From Prevotellaceae bacterium UBA4336 (GTDB lineage: Bacteria > Bacteroidota > Bacteroidia > Bacteroidales > Bacteroidaceae), in contig DGTM01000041.1 of the NCBI GenBank assembly GCA_002394305.1, positions 43,910 through 107,909 of the forward strand: a stretch of DNA of 64,000 nucleotides. The letters run 5' to 3'. The notes under the pieces are model-generated. The model saw only the letters and a list, made by a program, of their open reading frames with translations, ran no database searches and had not been told where the DNA came from. The position numbers and the translations under genes were made by a program. Shown here piece by piece: positions 23,158 to 31,514 of the stretch. Position 1 is the first letter of the stretch, and each line of letters starts with the position of its first letter.

Positions 23158-24732
23158 TTATATCTCTCTGTGCACCTCGTGGCCTTCCACATGGATGGCG
23201 CTCAGGGGGTTCGACGGACAGAGGTTCTCGCAGGCACCGCAGCCGATGCACTTCTCTTCGTTCACGACGGGGATGAGCAGGACCTTCTCGCGCGGAATCT
23301 CCTGGTTGTCAGCGTCGCGCCATCGCCATCCGTCCTGATGGACGCCAGCCTGCAGGGGCACCATCTGGATGGCCTGTGCAGGACACTTGCGGGCACAGAG
23401 TCCGCAGGGCTTCTCGTCCCTGACGGGGATGCAGAGCTCACGCGTCCAGACGGCATGACCCACCTGTATGGCTGTGCGCTGCTCCACGGTGACGGGCTGG
23501 ATGGCCGATGTGGGGCAGACCTGCGAACAGCGGTTGCACTCGGGTCGGCAATAGCCGCGCTCGAAGCTCACCTCGGGCTGCATGAAGCGGTCCAGGCTGC
23601 TACTGGGACGCAGCACGTCGTTGGGACAGGCATCGATGCAGAGCTGGCAGGCCGTGCAGTGGGTGCGCAGGTTGCGGACGGAGAGCGAGCCGGGAGGCGT
23701 GATGAGCTTGTCGCGCTTCGGCTTCTCCTTCCTGACGATGTCGGCCAGGCCGCCGTCGGTCGTCTTGGGCTCCACCTTGCTCTGAGCCTTGGCAAGGGCT
23801 GTTCCGGCAAGGAGGGCGATGCTGGTCAGGGCTGCACGGCGGGAAGTAGCCTCAAGCTTCTCCCCGGCCTTCTCCGAGGGAGAGGGACACGATTCGCCGC
23901 CCCCCCCTCCTTTGGCGGGGATGGGAGAGGCTTTCAGGTGCAGGGCATCGAACTTGCACTGCCCCTCGCAGTCGCCGCAGACGACGCAGCGCGAGAGGTC
24001 GACGGTATGCGTCTTCAGGTCGATGCAGGACGCCTTGCAGCTACGTTCGCACTTGCGGCAGTTCCGGCACTTGTCGGCATCGATGGTCATCCTGAGATAC
24101 GAATGCCTGCTGACGAGGCCGAGCAGCGTACCGACGGGGCAGATGGTGTTGCACCATGTGCGTCCGTTCCTCCAGGCCAGCACAGCGATGACGGCCCACG
24201 TCAGCAGCGCCACGGCAAGGGAGGCGAAGCTCTTCACCCAGACATCCACCTCGTAGAAGGCATAGCTGCCGTAGTGCTCGGCCAGAGCCGCAAGACCATT
24301 GTTGGCAAGCTTGTAGAGCGGAGCCACGCAGACCGAGACGATGCGGCCGTAGGTGCTGTAAGGGAAGATGAGTCCGCCTATCCAGGCCACGCCGAGGGCC
24401 AGGGCGGCACAGGCCACGACGAGCAGCGTATAGCGCAGGGTCGTCCGGGCCGGCGAGTAGCTGTACTTGTTCTTTCCCGGGCGCAACCATGCAATGGCAT
24501 CCTGCATCACGCCCAGCGGACAGATGACGGAACAATAGATGCGCCCCATGAGCAGCGTCAGCGTCAGCACAAAGAGCAGTGCTCCCACGTTCAGCGCCAG
24601 CAGAGCCGGCACAAACTGAATTTTAGCCATCCACCCAAGGTAGGCATGCGCCGTGCCGGTGAAGTCCACAAGCAGCCAAGTGATGAGCACCCAAAAGAGG
24701 ATGGCAAGCGTCAAACGGATTTTCCTTAACAT
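23158..24732 (-). CDS. NapH/NapG-like membrane polyferredoxin (fusion)
   Basis: The N-terminal half of this 524-residue protein is NapH-like. It has four membrane helices, the two Cys-x-x-x-Cys-Pro motifs of this family (CSVICPLGV and CNTICPVGT), and 4Fe-4S clusters (CRNCRKCERSCK, CVVCGDCEGQCK). After a Gly/Ser/Pro-rich linker comes SRRAALTSIALLAGTALAKA, which looks like the twin-arginine leader of NapG. A NapG-like half with four more clusters follows (CTACQLCIDACP, CRPECNRCSQVCP, CGLCARKCP, CIGCGACENLCP). It probably moves electrons from the quinone pool to a periplasmic acceptor, perhaps the co-encoded reductase; no nap genes are near. The linker contains a G8 tract and remnants of the palindromic element. 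Confidence 0.85.
   Translation of the reverse strand: MLRKIRLTLAILFWVLITWLLVDFTGTAHAYLGWMAKIQFVPALLALNVGALLFVLTLTLLMGRIYCSVICPLGVMQDAIAWLRPGKNKYSYSPARTTLRYTLLVVACAALALGVAWIGGLIFPYSTYGRIVSVCVAPLYKLANNGLAALAEHYGSYAFYEVDVWVKSFASLAVALLTWAVIAVLAWRNGRTWCNTICPVGTLLGLVSRHSYLRMTIDADKCRNCRKCERSCKASCIDLKTHTVDLSRCVVCGDCEGQCKFDALHLKASPIPAKGGGGGESCPSPSEKAGEKLEATSRRAALTSIALLAGTALAKAQSKVEPKTTDGGLADIVRKEKPKRDKLITPPGSLSVRNLRTHCTACQLCIDACPNDVLRPSSSLDRFMQPEVSFERGYCRPECNRCSQVCPTSAIQPVTVEQRTAIQVGHAVWTRELCIPVRDEKPCGLCARKCPAQAIQMVPLQAGVHQDGWRWRDADNQEIPREKVLLIPVVNEEKCIGCGACENLCPSNPLSAIHVEGHEVHREI
23898..23934. repeat. Degenerate palindromic element inside the polyferredoxin gene, with C8 tract
   Basis: CCCCTCCTTTGGCGGGG, then GGGAGAGGC, resembles the copies at 7963-8000 and 8424-8455 but with several substitutions. 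A run of eight C (23900-23907; G8 on the coding strand) lies at its edge. The segment codes for the inter-domain linker SPIPAKGGGGGESCPSPSEK. Confidence 0.5.
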
Positions 24733-24775
24733 AACTATTTAACTTATTTTGATTATTTTTTCGGAAACTTCGGCA

Positions 24776-24783
24776 CAAAGATA
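24776..24783 (-). promoter_or_regulatory. -7 element of the polyferredoxin/reductase operon
   Basis: TATCTTTG reads on the minus strand 43 bp before the ATG at 24732. The -33 element is not obvious. Confidence 0.5.
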
Positions 24784-24871
24784 CTAATAATTAGTGACAA
24801 GCCCGCCATCACTTCCCGTTTTTTTCGCTCAAAGCATCGTTTTTTTGCCGCAAAAGCCCCGGCGACGGAAC

Positions 24872-24897
24872 ACATATTTATACATATTTATACATAT
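24872..24897. repeat. Decamer tandem repeat ACATATTTAT x2.6
   Basis: Two perfect decamers plus a partial third lie in the divergent 257-bp promoter region between the polyferredoxin gene and guaB. No gene is seen in this region. Confidence 0.8.
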
Positions 24898-24955
24898 ACG
24901 CGAACGTAAGGCAAAAAATACATCGCAAGGCCATACAACCTAAGCATTTTTTTTG

Positions 24956-24963
24956 TACCTTTG
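24956..24963 (+). promoter_or_regulatory. -7 element of the guaB promoter
   Basis: TACCTTTG is 26 bp upstream of the guaB ATG and follows a T8 run. No TTTG at the ideal -33 distance. Confidence 0.5.
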
Positions 24964-24989
24964 CACGCAATAAAAAAGATTTTAAGGCT

Positions 24990-26468
24990 ATGGTATCATT
25001 TATTGCAGACAAGATTGTGATGGACGGACTCACCTACGACGACGTTCTCTTAGTTCCCGCTTACTCCGAAGTGCTTCCGCGCACCGTCTCCCTCGAGACA
25101 CGCTTCTCGCGCCATATCACCCTGAAGATTCCCTTCGTGACGGCCGCCATGGACACCGTCACCGAGGCAACGATGGCTATTGCCATTGCACGCGAAGGCG
25201 GCATCGGCGTCATACACAAGAACATGAGCATCGAGGAGCAGGCACGCCAAGTGGCCATCGTGAAGCGAGCCGAGAACGGCATGATCTACGACCCCATCAC
25301 CATCAAGCGCGGCAGCAGCATCCGCGACGCCCTCGGACTGATGTCGGAGTACCACATCGGCGGCATACCCGTCGTCGACGACGAGCGCCATCTCGTGGGC
25401 ATCGTCACGAACCGCGACCTGCGCTTCGAGCAGAACATCGACCGCCCCGTCGACGAAGTGATGACCAGCCAGAACCTCGTCACCACACACGTACAGACCG
25501 ACCTCGTCGCAGCTGCCAAGATTCTGCAGGAGAACAAAATCGAGAAGCTACCCGTGCTGGACGACACCGGCAAGCTCATCGGCCTCATCACCTACAAGGA
25601 CATCACCAAAGCCAAGGACAAGCCCATGGCCTGCAAGGACAGCAAAGGCCGCCTGCGCGTGGCTGCCGGAGTGGGCGTCACAGCCGACACCATCCAGCGC
25701 ATACAGGCCTTGGTGGAAGCCGACGTGGATGCCATTGTCATCGACACGGCACACGGCCATAGCAAGTTCGTCATCGAAAAGCTCAAGGAAGCCAAGAAGA
25801 TATTCCCCGATGTGGACATCGTGGTGGGCAACGTCGCCACAGGCGAGGCAGCACGCATGCTCGTCGAGGCAGGAGCCGACGGCGTGAAGGTCGGCATCGG
25901 CCCGGGCAGCATCTGCACCACACGCGTCGTGGCCGGCGTAGGCGTACCACAGCTCAGCGCCGTCTACGACGTGGCAAGCGCACTGCAGGGAACCGACGTG
26001 CCCCTCATCGCCGACGGCGGACTGCGCTACAGCGGCGACGTGGTGAAGGCCCTGGCTGCCGGTGGCTACAGCGTCATGATCGGCTCCCTCGTGGCCGGCA
26101 CGGAGGAAAGCCCCGGCGACACCATCATCTACAACGGACGTAAGTTCAAGAGCTACCGCGGCATGGGCTCCCTCGAAGCCATGGAATGCGGCAGCAAGGA
26201 CCGCTACTTCCAGGGAAACGTGAAGGACACCAAGAAGCTCGTGCCCGAAGGCATCGCCGGCCGCGTCCCCTACAAAGGCTCCGTCCAGGAGGTCATCTAC
26301 CAGCTCATCGGCGGACTGCGCAGCGGCATGGGCTACTGCGGCGCCGCCACCATCCAGGACCTCCACAACGCCAAGTTCGTACGCATCACCAATGCCGGCG
26401 TGCAGGAGAGCCATCCCCACGACGTGACCATCACCAGCGAAGCACCCAACTACAGCCGCCCGCAATAG
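24990..26468 (+). CDS. guaB: Inosine-5'-monophosphate dehydrogenase
   Basis: This 492-residue enzyme converts IMP to XMP with NAD+, the committed step of GTP synthesis in the cytoplasm. It has a full-length TIM barrel interrupted by tandem CBS domains (about 95-210; IRDALGLMSEYHIGGIPVVD and VAAAKILQENKIEKLPVLDD). The IMP-binding loop with catalytic Cys309 is GPGSICTTR. The phosphate-binding site (GGLRYSGDVVKALAAGG), the flap YRGMGSLEAM and the GLRSGMGYCGA segment are also present. It heads a plus-strand block with the periplasmic chaperone genes; the gap to the next gene is a nonamer array that begins 5 bp after the stop. Confidence 0.98.
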   Translation: MVSFIADKIVMDGLTYDDVLLVPAYSEVLPRTVSLETRFSRHITLKIPFVTAAMDTVTEATMAIAIAREGGIGVIHKNMSIEEQARQVAIVKRAENGMIYDPITIKRGSSIRDALGLMSEYHIGGIPVVDDERHLVGIVTNRDLRFEQNIDRPVDEVMTSQNLVTTHVQTDLVAAAKILQENKIEKLPVLDDTGKLIGLITYKDITKAKDKPMACKDSKGRLRVAAGVGVTADTIQRIQALVEADVDAIVIDTAHGHSKFVIEKLKEAKKIFPDVDIVVGNVATGEAARMLVEAGADGVKVGIGPGSICTTRVVAGVGVPQLSAVYDVASALQGTDVPLIADGGLRYSGDVVKALAAGGYSVMIGSLVAGTEESPGDTIIYNGRKFKSYRGMGSLEAMECGSKDRYFQGNVKDTKKLVPEGIAGRVPYKGSVQEVIYQLIGGLRSGMGYCGAATIQDLHNAKFVRITNAGVQESHPHDVTITSEAPNYSRPQ

Positions 26469-26473
26469 AATCA

Positions 26474-26580
26474 CATAAGACCTATAAGACTCATAGGACC
26501 TATAAGACCCATAAGTCCTATAAGACCCATAAGTCCTATAAGACCCATAAGTCCTATAAGTCCTATAAGACCCATAAAAC
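26474..26580 (+). repeat. Nonamer tandem array (YATAAGACC), 11 units plus partial
   Basis: Units of 9 bp (CATAAGACC, TATAAGACC, CATAAGTCC, TATAAGTCC) run from 5 bp after the guaB stop to 9 bp before the next ATG (26590). They read YATAAGACC in the direction of transcription, as in the arrays at 5367-5465 and 33320-33391. Confidence 0.93.
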
Positions 26581-26589
26581 AACCATCAA

Positions 26590-28014
26590 ATGAAGAAGAT
26601 ACTTTTCAGCCTTGCGCTGTCAGCCCTGGCCCTGACGGCCGCCGCACAGGAGGACCCCATCGTGATGCGCATCAATGGCGTGCCCGTCACTCGCAGCGAA
26701 TTCGAGTATAACTACAACAAGAACAACTCCGAAGGCGTCATCGACAAGAAGAACGTCGAGGAGTACGCACAGCTCTTCGTGAACTACAAGCTCAAGGTGC
26801 TCGCCGCCCTGGACGACCGCCTCGACACACTCTCGAGCTACCAAAAGGAGTTCCGCCAGTACCGCGACCAGCAGATACGCCCGCTCCTGGTGCCCGAAGG
26901 GGCAAAGGAAAGCGAATGCCGCGCCTACTACGACGGCATGCTGACCCGCCTCGACGGCAAGCAACTCCTGCAGCCCGCACACATCCTGATACGTCTGCCA
27001 CAGGATGCAACGGAAGACGACCGCGCCAAGGCTAAAGCAACCATCGACTCCGTCTACCAGGCTCTGAAGGACGGCGCCGACTTTGCCGAACTTGCCAAGC
27101 AAGTGTCGCAGGACCCGGGCTCGGCAGGACGCGGCGGCATGCTGCCCTGGATTGGCCCCAACCAGGTGATGAAAGAGTTTGAGGACGTCGCATACGCCCT
27201 CGACGTGAACCAGATAAGCGAGCCCTTCCTCATGCCCATCGGCTACGACATCATCAAGCTCATCGGCAAGAAAGACCTCGAGACCTACGAGGAACTGCAC
27301 GACATGATCATGAAGTACCTCGACAGCCAGGGCATCGAGCAGCAGCTCGCACAGCAGGTCCTTGACTCGCTCGCCAGCCAAGGCGAAGAGCCGAAGACCG
27401 TGGAGCAAATCCTCGACGAAAAGACCGAGGAGTTCTGCGCCAAGGACAACGAACTGAAGTATCTCGTACAGGAGTACCACGACGGGCTCCTCCTCTTCGA
27501 GGAATGCAACAGACGCATCTGGGAGCCTGCCGCCAAAGACACACTGGCCCTGCGGACCTACTTCAAGAAGAACAAGAAGCAGTACGCCTGGGACGAGCCG
27601 CACTACAGCGGCATGGTCTACTACTGCAAGGATGCCGCCGACATCAAGCCCGTCAAGAAGCTCGTCAAGAAGCTTCCGCAGGACAAGTGGATGGGAGCCA
27701 TCCGCGAGAAGTTCAACAAGGACAGCATCATGGTGCGCGTGGAGCGCCGCGTCTTCAAGAAGGGCGACAACCCCAACGTAGACCGCCTGGCCTTCAAGGT
27801 GAAGGATGCGGAACTGAAGCCCGTGAAAGGCTATCCGAACGTCGGCGTCTTCGGTAAGGTGCTCAAGAAGGGCCCCGCCCAGTGGACCGACGTCAGCAGC
27901 CAGGTGGTGAGCGACTACCAGCGCCTCAAGGAGGACGAGTTCGTGGCTGAGCTGCGCAAACGCTATTCCTTCGAGATAGACGAGGAAGTCCTCAAGACCG
28001 TCAACAATCATTAA
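26590..28014 (+). CDS. Periplasmic peptidyl-prolyl isomerase (PpiC/SurA type)
   Basis: This 474-residue protein has a signal peptide (MKKILFSLALSALALTAAAQ), a SurA-like N-terminal helical domain (VMRINGVPVTRSEFEYNYNK) and a parvulin domain at about 125-235. The parvulin motifs are LLQPAHILIRLP, DFAELAKQVSQDPGSAGRGG and VMKEFEDVAYALDVNQISEP. A second, degenerate parvulin-like or helical region follows (about 320-450; WDEPHYSGMVYYCKDAADIK). It should help outer-membrane proteins fold in the periplasm. It is followed after 12 bp by a second PPIase gene in the same operon, the usual Bacteroidales order. Confidence 0.92.
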   Translation: MKKILFSLALSALALTAAAQEDPIVMRINGVPVTRSEFEYNYNKNNSEGVIDKKNVEEYAQLFVNYKLKVLAALDDRLDTLSSYQKEFRQYRDQQIRPLLVPEGAKESECRAYYDGMLTRLDGKQLLQPAHILIRLPQDATEDDRAKAKATIDSVYQALKDGADFAELAKQVSQDPGSAGRGGMLPWIGPNQVMKEFEDVAYALDVNQISEPFLMPIGYDIIKLIGKKDLETYEELHDMIMKYLDSQGIEQQLAQQVLDSLASQGEEPKTVEQILDEKTEEFCAKDNELKYLVQEYHDGLLLFEECNRRIWEPAAKDTLALRTYFKKNKKQYAWDEPHYSGMVYYCKDAADIKPVKKLVKKLPQDKWMGAIREKFNKDSIMVRVERRVFKKGDNPNVDRLAFKVKDAELKPVKGYPNVGVFGKVLKKGPAQWTDVSSQVVSDYQRLKEDEFVAELRKRYSFEIDEEVLKTVNNH

Positions 28015-28026
28015 GCAAGACCTGAC

Positions 28027-29379
28027 ATGAAACGATACGCACTCTGCCTGGTGTCTGTCCTCTGCAGCCTGCTCTCCGTGGCACAGAAGAACGTCGTCGA
28101 CGAAGTCGTCTGGATTGTGGGCGACGAGGCCATCCTGCGTTCCGACATAGAGAAGCGCCGCCTGGACTACGGCTCGCAAATCAAGGGCAACCCCTACTGT
28201 GTCATACCCGAACAGCTGGCCATACAGAAGCTCTTCCTCCACCAGGCCATCATCGACAGCATCAACGTGACCGATGCCGACGTCAGCCAGTATGTCGAGA
28301 ACGACATCAACCAGAAGATTATGGTGGCAGGCTCGAAGGAGAAGCTCGAGGAGTACATGAAGATGCCCCTGGTGCAGATACGCGAGGAACTCTTCGACCA
28401 GTACCGGAACGAAGCCACGGCAATGCGTATGCGAGATCAGCTGACGTCCAGCATCAAGGTGACACCCGCCGAGGTGCGCCGCTACTTCAAGGACCTGCCC
28501 GAGGACAGCCTGCCGCTCATCCCCACACAGGTGGAGGTGCAGCTGCTTGTGCTGCAGCCTCGCATCCCGCAAGCCGAGATAGACCGCGTCAAAGCCCTGC
28601 TGCGCGAATATGCAGACCGCGTCAACAGCGGCACGACCTCCTTCGCCACCCTGGCCCGCCTCTACAGCGAAGACCCGGGGTCGGCACGTCAGGGCGGCGA
28701 GATGCCCTACATGGGTAAAGGCGAGCTCGACCCGGGCTTTGCCAACGTCGCCTTCAGCCTGACGGACCCCAAGAAGGTGAGCAAGATTGCACAGAGCGAG
28801 TTCGGCTTCCACATCATACAGCTCATCGACAAGCGCGGCGACAAGCTGAAGTGCCGCCACATCCTGAAGCGCCCCGAGGTGGCACAAGCCGACATCGACA
28901 GCGCACTGGTCATCCTGGACTCCATCACCAAGGACATCAAGAGCGAAAAAATCTCCTTCGAGGATGCCGTCCGCTATGCCTCGGACGACAAGGACACACG
29001 CAACAACCGCGGCATCCTCTCCAACCTGAAGGAGACGGGCGAGACCACCACACGCTTCGAGATGAGCGAGCTCTCCGCCCTCTCGCCCGAGCTGGCCCGT
29101 GTGATCGACCCCCTGGAAGTCGGCGAAATATCGAAGCCCTTCACGATGCTCAACAAAAGGGGCATGACCATCTGCGCCATCGCCCGCCTCAAGAACCGTA
29201 CCACGACACACCGCGCAAGCGTCACCGAGGACTTTCAGGTGCTGAACAACGTCGTGAAGCAGAAAAAGGGTGAAGAGGCTATACGGAAATGGATAAGGGA
29301 GAAACAACAGAGCACATACATTCGCATCAACCCGGACTGGAGAGACTGCGACTTTCAATATGACGGTTGGGTAAAGTGA
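28027..29379 (+). CDS. SurA-like peptidyl-prolyl isomerase
   Basis: This 450-residue periplasmic chaperone has a signal peptide (MKRYALCLVSVLCSLLSVAQ), the SurA N-terminal domain (VVDEVVWIVGDEAILRSDIE) and two parvulin domains. The first is at about 170-275 (VEVQLLVLQPRIPQAEIDR, FATLARLYSEDPGSARQGGE), the second at about 277-385 (LKCRHILKRPEVAQADIDSA). It probably accompanies nascent outer-membrane proteins to BAM. It shares the operon with the preceding PPIase and the OstA-like gene. Its stop codon overlaps the next start (GTGA), which indicates translational coupling. Confidence 0.94.
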   Translation: MKRYALCLVSVLCSLLSVAQKNVVDEVVWIVGDEAILRSDIEKRRLDYGSQIKGNPYCVIPEQLAIQKLFLHQAIIDSINVTDADVSQYVENDINQKIMVAGSKEKLEEYMKMPLVQIREELFDQYRNEATAMRMRDQLTSSIKVTPAEVRRYFKDLPEDSLPLIPTQVEVQLLVLQPRIPQAEIDRVKALLREYADRVNSGTTSFATLARLYSEDPGSARQGGEMPYMGKGELDPGFANVAFSLTDPKKVSKIAQSEFGFHIIQLIDKRGDKLKCRHILKRPEVAQADIDSALVILDSITKDIKSEKISFEDAVRYASDDKDTRNNRGILSNLKETGETTTRFEMSELSALSPELARVIDPLEVGEISKPFTMLNKRGMTICAIARLKNRTTTHRASVTEDFQVLNNVVKQKKGEEAIRKWIREKQQSTYIRINPDWRDCDFQYDGWVK

Positions 29380-31172
29380 AAGGTCAGCGGCTATACATCC
29401 TCTGCGCGTCACTGCTGTTCGGCCTTTGCTTGCTTATGGCAGTAACGCCCCAGCGTCGGACCGACAAGAACAGGCCGCCGTCCGACAGCAAGGTGCATTT
29501 GCTGCATGCCGACCGCCTCTTCTTCGACGAGCGGAAGAGCCGCACGGCACAATTCCTGGTGGGCAACGTACAGTTCAGCCACGACGGCGCCCTGCTCTCC
29601 TGCGACAGCGCCCTCTTCTACGAATCCACGAACTCCCTTGACGCCTTCGGCCATGTCGTCCTGAACCAGGGCGACACGCTCCTGCTCCACAGCGAAGTGC
29701 TCTACTACAACGGCCTGGACCAGCTGGCACGTGCCCGCTATGATGTCGTGCTCGAGCACGGCACCACGACCATCTACACGGACAGCCTCGACTACGACAG
29801 GCTCTACGACCTCGGCTATTTCTTCGAGGGCGGACGGCTGCTGGACCAAAACAACGAACTGACCAGCGACTGGGGCGAATACAGCCCGGCCACACGCGAA
29901 TCCGTCTTCAACTACAATGTCCGGCTGGTCAACCCCGCGCCTCCTGCCAAGCCTGAGACGGTGCTCATCTCCGACACGCTGCACTACAACACGCTGACGG
30001 CCATAGCGCACATCGTGGGCCCCTCCAACATCGAGAACGGCGAGAACCACATCTATTCCGAGCTGGGCTACTACTACACGCAGACGAAGCACTCGCATCT
30101 GCTGGACCGCAGCATCCTGACCAACAACGGCAAACGGCTCGTGGGCGACAGCGTGGTGTGGAACAACGACAACTCCACGGCCGAGGCCTTCGGCAACGTG
30201 GTCTACTCCGACGTCGTCAACAAGAACATGTTCACGGGTGAGTACTGCTACTACGAGGACAGCACCGAGTACGTCATGACGACCGACCGAGCCGTCTCCA
30301 TCGACTACAGCCAGCGGGACACGATGTACGCCCATGCCGACACGTTCAAGGTCTTTACCTTCAACCTCGAGACGGACTCCACCTATCGCGTCATACATGC
30401 CTACCACCACATGCGTGCCTTCCGCCGCGACATCCAGGCGGTGTGCGACTCGATGGTCTACAGCACACGCGACAGCATCCTCGTCATGTACCGCGACCCC
30501 ATCCTCTGGCAAGCCGGACAGCAACAGCTGGGCGAAGAGATACAGATTTTCTTCAACGACAGCACCATCGACAGCACCCGGGTGCTGCGGCAGGCACTTT
30601 CGGTGGAACGGCTCGACGACACGCACTACAACCAAGTGTCCGGACATGAGATGCATTCCTACTTCAGGAACGGGGAGATGTATCTCTCCACCTCCGAGGG
30701 CAACGTCTTCGTCAACTACTACCCCTTCGACGAAGACAGCATCATGGTGGAGATGAACCATACGGAGACCACCCTGCTGAAGATGTTCCTGACAGACAGG
30801 AAGGTGGACCGCATCTGGATGCCTGCAGCCTCCGGCACCATGTATCCCATCCCGCTCATCCCGCAGAACATGCTCTACCTGCAGAACTTCGCCTGGTTCG
30901 ACTACATACGTCCGCTCAACAAGGACGACATCTTCGAGTGGCGCCCCAAGAAGGCCGGCAGCGAGCTCAAGGAGAGCGTGCGCCATGCAGCGCCCAAGCA
31001 GAAGCTCAGCGACATCAGGAAGCAGAGAGGGATAGGCCCCGTCACAGAGACGTCCCCTGAGAGCACAGAAGGAAACAAGGACAACGAGGCCCAAAAGGAC
31101 GACGGAGGCAGCAAGGATGCCGAGAGCAAAGAGAACGACGAAAGCAACGACAATAAAGACGATAAACCATGA
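29376..31172 (+). CDS. OstA/LptA-like LPS transport family protein
   Basis: This 598-residue protein starts at GTG 29376, overlapping the SurA-like stop as GTGA; a TTG three codons earlier is the alternative. The N-terminal hydrophobic segment (LYILCASLLFGLCLLMAV) is a signal or anchor. The body consists of OstA/LptA beta-jellyroll repeats: VHLLHADRLFFDERKSRTAQ, FLVGNVQFSHDGALLSCDSA, and again VVLNQGDTLLLHSEVLYYN and GKRLVGDSVVWNNDNSTAEA. The last ~70 residues are Lys/Glu/Asp-rich low-complexity sequence (about 530-598). The repeat type suggests a role in the periplasmic bridge carrying lipopolysaccharide to the outer membrane. In length and tail it differs from enterobacterial LptA (about 185 residues). 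Confidence 0.85.
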   Translation: MKGQRLYILCASLLFGLCLLMAVTPQRRTDKNRPPSDSKVHLLHADRLFFDERKSRTAQFLVGNVQFSHDGALLSCDSALFYESTNSLDAFGHVVLNQGDTLLLHSEVLYYNGLDQLARARYDVVLEHGTTTIYTDSLDYDRLYDLGYFFEGGRLLDQNNELTSDWGEYSPATRESVFNYNVRLVNPAPPAKPETVLISDTLHYNTLTAIAHIVGPSNIENGENHIYSELGYYYTQTKHSHLLDRSILTNNGKRLVGDSVVWNNDNSTAEAFGNVVYSDVVNKNMFTGEYCYYEDSTEYVMTTDRAVSIDYSQRDTMYAHADTFKVFTFNLETDSTYRVIHAYHHMRAFRRDIQAVCDSMVYSTRDSILVMYRDPILWQAGQQQLGEEIQIFFNDSTIDSTRVLRQALSVERLDDTHYNQVSGHEMHSYFRNGEMYLSTSEGNVFVNYYPFDEDSIMVEMNHTETTLLKMFLTDRKVDRIWMPAASGTMYPIPLIPQNMLYLQNFAWFDYIRPLNKDDIFEWRPKKAGSELKESVRHAAPKQKLSDIRKQRGIGPVTETSPESTEGNKDNEAQKDDGGSKDAESKENDESNDNKDDKP

Positions 31173-31462
31173 AACTGTTCAGCACGAGGAAGCCACGCAG
31201 CTACCGCCGCGTGAGCATCTACACCGATGAGTCGCGCGAGAGACTGCAGAAGCTGGTCGACGACGTGAAGCGCGAACAGGGCGAAGCGCCGGCACACGAC
31301 GAGCCCTACAACCCCGACAAGTTCCGCGGCACGTTCGCCGACTACACACCGCGTGCGAAGAAGCACAAGGAGAGCGAGTCGAAGCTGGGCTGGCCCTTAG
31401 TCATACTGCTCATCTTCGGGCTGCTGGTAATATGGCGCTTCCTGCTCACGGGGCCAAGATGA
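31169..31462 (+). CDS. Small tail-anchored membrane protein, unknown
   Basis: This 97-residue protein is basic and charged over its first 75 residues (RKPRSYRRVSIYTDESRER and a KHKESESK end). It then has one transmembrane helix (LGWPLVILLIFGLLVIWRFLL) close to the C-terminus, so the N-terminus is probably cytoplasmic. The start overlaps the preceding stop by four bases (ATGA). I recognise no domain. Its conserved place between OstA-like and mutL genes suggests it belongs to the envelope operon. Confidence 0.8.
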   Translation: MKLFSTRKPRSYRRVSIYTDESRERLQKLVDDVKREQGEAPAHDEPYNPDKFRGTFADYTPRAKKHKESESKLGWPLVILLIFGLLVIWRFLLTGPR

Positions 31463-31514
31463 CACGCCACGCGCTCTCCGACAACGCCAATCACTCCAAA
31501 ACAAGACAAGCAAA

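Noticed and set aside
19258..24732. Polysaccharide utilisation locus around GH92
   Set aside because: No SusC/SusD pair, sensor or regulator gene is present, so the glycosidase is not in a visible PUL.
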